From Roseburia_C sp900315735 (lineage in GTDB: Bacteria > Bacillota > Clostridia > Lachnospirales > Lachnospiraceae): 44,359 bases of DNA. Location of the stretch: assembly GCA_052118425.1 (NCBI GenBank), contig JBQKHF010000025.1. The stretch is one strand, 5' to 3'. Within the stretch, counting starts at the first letter, position 1. Each line of letters begins with the position of its first letter. Made by a program: the position numbers and the translations under genes. Below are positions 42,274 through 44,359 of the stretch, in pieces. Under the pieces are notes generated by a model, which was not told the origin of the DNA, did not search any database, and worked only from the letters and a program-made list of their open reading frames with translations.

Positions 42274-44037
42274 ATGGATTTTAATGCAGTTTATCATCAG
42301 GCAAGTGACAATTATTGTTATCCACTGAATGAAGATGAGTTAATTATTAATATTAAGACGGGATATGATGTGCAATCGGTATCCATCATATTAGGAGACC
42401 CATTTGCTGCAGGTATCTTAGGTGGTGGAGAGCATTGGGATGGAACGGAAGAGGCAATCATTTATAAGAAGCGTCTTAAGAATCAGATTTGGTGGACAAC
42501 GACCGTCCGGCCAGAGTATAAACGTCTGAAATATTATTTTAAATTACAGACGGAAAATGAAAGCTGGTTCTATTTTGAAGATGGATTTGTCAGTGATGAG
42601 CAGATGCATCTGGAGGGCAGAAGCCGCCAGTGTTTTGTATTTCCATGGATGAATCCGTGTGATGTGCCACGTACACCTGCCTGGGTAAACGATACTGTGT
42701 GGTATCAGATTTTTCCGGACCGTTTCTGTAATGGAGACCATTCCATTGACCCGGAGAATGTAGTACCGTGGCGTGAGCATGGCAGAGTGAAAAATGAGGA
42801 ATGCTTTGGCGGAGATCTGGCTGGAATTACAAGTAAGCTGGATTACCTGCAGAATCTTGGAATTAATGGATTATATCTGACACCAATTAATGAATCGCCA
42901 TCCAATCATAAGTATGATACTACGGATTATACGAAGATAGACCCGCGGTTTGGAGACGAAGAGACATTGATTCATCTGGTAGAAGAAGCACATAAACGTG
43001 GCATTCGCGTAATGTTGGATGGCGTATTTAATCACTGCGGATATTATTTTGCGCCGTGGCAGGATGTCCTTGAAAAAGGACCCGAATCAGAATATTATGA
43101 CTGGTTTATGATTAATGAGTGGCCTTTTGATCGGAATGGAAAGGCTGCAAAGAAAAAACAGATTTATACATTTGCCTTTTATGATGGAATGCCGAAAATC
43201 AATACCAATAACCCGGAAGTCAGAAAATATTTTGTAGACATCTGTGCAAATTGGGTGGAGCATTATGGTATTGACGGAATTCGTCTGGATGTGGCAAATG
43301 AGGTATCCCATCGGTTCTGTAAGGAGCTGCATGCCAGAGTAAAGGAAATTAACCCGGACATTTATATCTTAGGAGAAATATGGCACAATGCACTTCCGTG
43401 GCTTCGCGGGGATGAATTTGATGCCGTTATGAACTATCCGCTGGGACAAAGTATTAAGGATTTCTGGATTGATAAGAGTCTGACCAATGAGGATTTTGAG
43501 TATACGATTAACCGCTGCTATACAAGTTATATGCAGCAGACCAATGATGTGCTTTTCAATCTTTTAGATTCGCATGATACAAAGCGGCTTCGCTCGGATG
43601 TGAAAAATCTGGATGAGTATTTTGCACAGATTGCAGTATTATTTGCAATGCCGGGCAGTCCTTGCATTTACTATGGAACAGAAATTGCAATGGAGGGAAG
43701 CTATGACCCGGATTGCAGACGTTGTATGCCTTGGAAGGACATTGAGGCTGGAAAATATGCTGAACGCAGTAAAATTATTGCAACACTGATTCACCTGCGC
43801 AGGCAGGAACCACTTTTAAAAAGCCGCAATTTCCATTTCCCAAATGATTATGCCAAGTACAAGCGTGTTATCCAGTTCCGGAAAGTGGATTTTCCGGATT
43901 GTTATGTGGAAGTAATCATCAATTGCTGTGAGGAAGATGTGGAAGTAGAACAGCAGGGAGAAATCCTGCTTGCCCGCCACTACATTGATTCCACACTTTT
44001 GTCAAATGGTGTACTGATAAGAAGAATAAGAAAGTAA
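42274..44037 (+). CDS. GH13 alpha-glycosidase (neopullulanase/cyclomaltodextrinase type)
   Basis: 587 residues from the ATG at 42274, which has AAGAGG 6 bases upstream; an in-frame ATG at 42241 is weaker. An N-terminal CBM34-like beta domain (about 1-120) precedes the catalytic barrel. VWYQIFPDRF opens it, then DGVFNHCG, the nucleophile Asp in GIRLDVANE, acid/base Glu in ILGEIWHNA and LLDSHDTKRL. The C-terminal beta domain ends at about 587. No signal peptide, so it is cytoplasmic and probably degrades imported maltodextrins or cyclodextrins. No transporter lies next to it. Confidence 0.95.
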   Translation: MDFNAVYHQASDNYCYPLNEDELIINIKTGYDVQSVSIILGDPFAAGILGGGEHWDGTEEAIIYKKRLKNQIWWTTTVRPEYKRLKYYFKLQTENESWFYFEDGFVSDEQMHLEGRSRQCFVFPWMNPCDVPRTPAWVNDTVWYQIFPDRFCNGDHSIDPENVVPWREHGRVKNEECFGGDLAGITSKLDYLQNLGINGLYLTPINESPSNHKYDTTDYTKIDPRFGDEETLIHLVEEAHKRGIRVMLDGVFNHCGYYFAPWQDVLEKGPESEYYDWFMINEWPFDRNGKAAKKKQIYTFAFYDGMPKINTNNPEVRKYFVDICANWVEHYGIDGIRLDVANEVSHRFCKELHARVKEINPDIYILGEIWHNALPWLRGDEFDAVMNYPLGQSIKDFWIDKSLTNEDFEYTINRCYTSYMQQTNDVLFNLLDSHDTKRLRSDVKNLDEYFAQIAVLFAMPGSPCIYYGTEIAMEGSYDPDCRRCMPWKDIEAGKYAERSKIIATLIHLRRQEPLLKSRNFHFPNDYAKYKRVIQFRKVDFPDCYVEVIINCCEEDVEVEQQGEILLARHYIDSTLLSNGVLIRRIRK

Positions 44038-44082
44038 ATTAAAAAGATACTATAAAATTTTTATAAAATAAGAGAAACCAGA

Positions 44083-44111
44083 TTGACTTTTGTTGAAAAA
44101 GAATATATTCT
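44083..44111 (+). promoter_or_regulatory. Promoter of a short transcription unit
   Basis: TTGACT at 44083-44088 and TATTCT at 44106-44111 with a 17-base spacer, 46 bases after the GH13 stop. Confidence 0.6.
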
Positions 44112-44195
44112 AATTTTAGAAACAGATGTTTCAAGGGACGTTTGTCAGAAGTGTCCGGCATAAAAAAACTGAAGAAATTGTGAGGGGTTCGTCAG

Positions 44196-44276
44196 ATGTA
44201 CCTGTCTAAAAAAGCTGAAGATATTAAAAATATAAGGAACCGAAAGGTCAATGTCATTAAGTTAATAATGATGTAA
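44196..44276 (+). CDS. Putative 26-aa small protein
   Basis: Starts MYLSKKAEDIKN, is strongly basic (seven Lys/Arg) and ends IKLIMM. GAGGGG lies 8 bases before the ATG. It is framed by a promoter at 44083 and a terminator at 44281, with no other gene between. It could be a small basic peptide, a leader peptide, or the RNA may be the product. I do not recognise it. Confidence 0.4.
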   Translation: MYLSKKAEDIKNIRNRKVNVIKLIMM

Positions 44277-44280
44277 AAAT

Positions 44281-44327
44281 ATAAAACACATAGTAATCGT
44301 TGCTAAAGATGATTATTATGTGTTTTT
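44281..44327 (+). terminator. Rho-independent terminator
   Basis: AAACACATAGTAATC pairs with GATTATTATGTGTTT (one bulge) around a short loop, followed by T-rich sequence. It ends the short unit; bases 44328-44359 show nothing else. Confidence 0.8.
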
Positions 44328-44359
44328 GTCTGTTTAAATATAATTTTTGATATACCAAA

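Overview
The window looks like chromosomal DNA of a low-to-moderate G+C Gram-positive anaerobe of the Clostridia, most likely a gut Lachnospiraceae. The grounds are AGGAGG-type ribosome binding sites, the rplM-rpsI block preceded by ecfA1-ecfA2-ecfT-truA, orphan DUF6106-like and DUF4080-like genes, a RACo-like ferredoxin/ASKHA protein, a B12-type radical SAM protein, a VanW protein, and sortase and InlB-repeat surface biology. The genus cannot be fixed from the sequence alone. Almost all genes run on the + strand; the exceptions are three short - strand genes and one - strand toxin gene.

Region by region. (1) 1-9.6 kb: small hypothetical proteins, one with a strikingly regular cysteine ladder, then glutamate racemase, a CPA2 cation/proton antiporter, an intergenic region full of hairpins, a MATE exporter, a rhodanese/TtcA-like thiolation fusion, a lipoprotein GH5 glycosidase, a YbaK deacylase and a DUF308 membrane protein. 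(2) 9.6-16.4 kb: an HD-GYP c-di-GMP phosphodiesterase, then a TetR regulator, an MMPL/RND exporter and a secreted heptad-repeat protein that read as one envelope-transport unit with tandem palindromic operators, and a MntP-like pump. (3) 16.4-22.9 kb: a - strand DUF3800 gene with a structured leader, a RACo-like activator with its own structured leader (some tetrahydrofolate-riboswitch-like features), DUF4080 radical SAM, endonuclease III, a PolC-type exonuclease and small membrane proteins. (4) 22.9-32.5 kb: VanW protein, AIR-synthase-like protein, Lrp regulator and aminotransferase, trmL, the ECF transporter core, truA, rplM and rpsI.

(5) 32.5-42.2 kb is the accessory part. It starts directly behind rpsI and holds, in order: a zeta-toxin-like P-loop gene without a visible antitoxin, a frameshifted and truncated cysteine-cluster gene, gene debris, a complete convergent type I toxin-antitoxin locus (39-aa hydrophobic toxin on the - strand, about 95-nt antisense RNA on the + strand) bordered by an inverted repeat, and then a 7.5 kb module of sensor kinase, response regulator and a 1451-aa repeat-rich cell-wall protein. 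That module is bracketed by a nearly perfect 92/93-bp direct repeat. Three copies of a terminator-plus-minus-10 repeat lie at 32.57, 33.38 and 42.14 kb and subdivide or border the same region. No transposase or integrase is visible, so the repeats are the main evidence for how the region was built. (6) 42.2-44.4 kb: a GH13 alpha-glycosidase and a short promoter/small-ORF/terminator unit.

The strongest candidate for an undescribed system is the repeat-bracketed kinase-regulator-adhesin module. Its adhesin promoter carries two 11-bp-spaced TGTAAGG repeats just upstream of an extended -10, as expected for control by the neighbouring winged-helix response regulator. The type I toxin-antitoxin locus next to it may stabilise the island.
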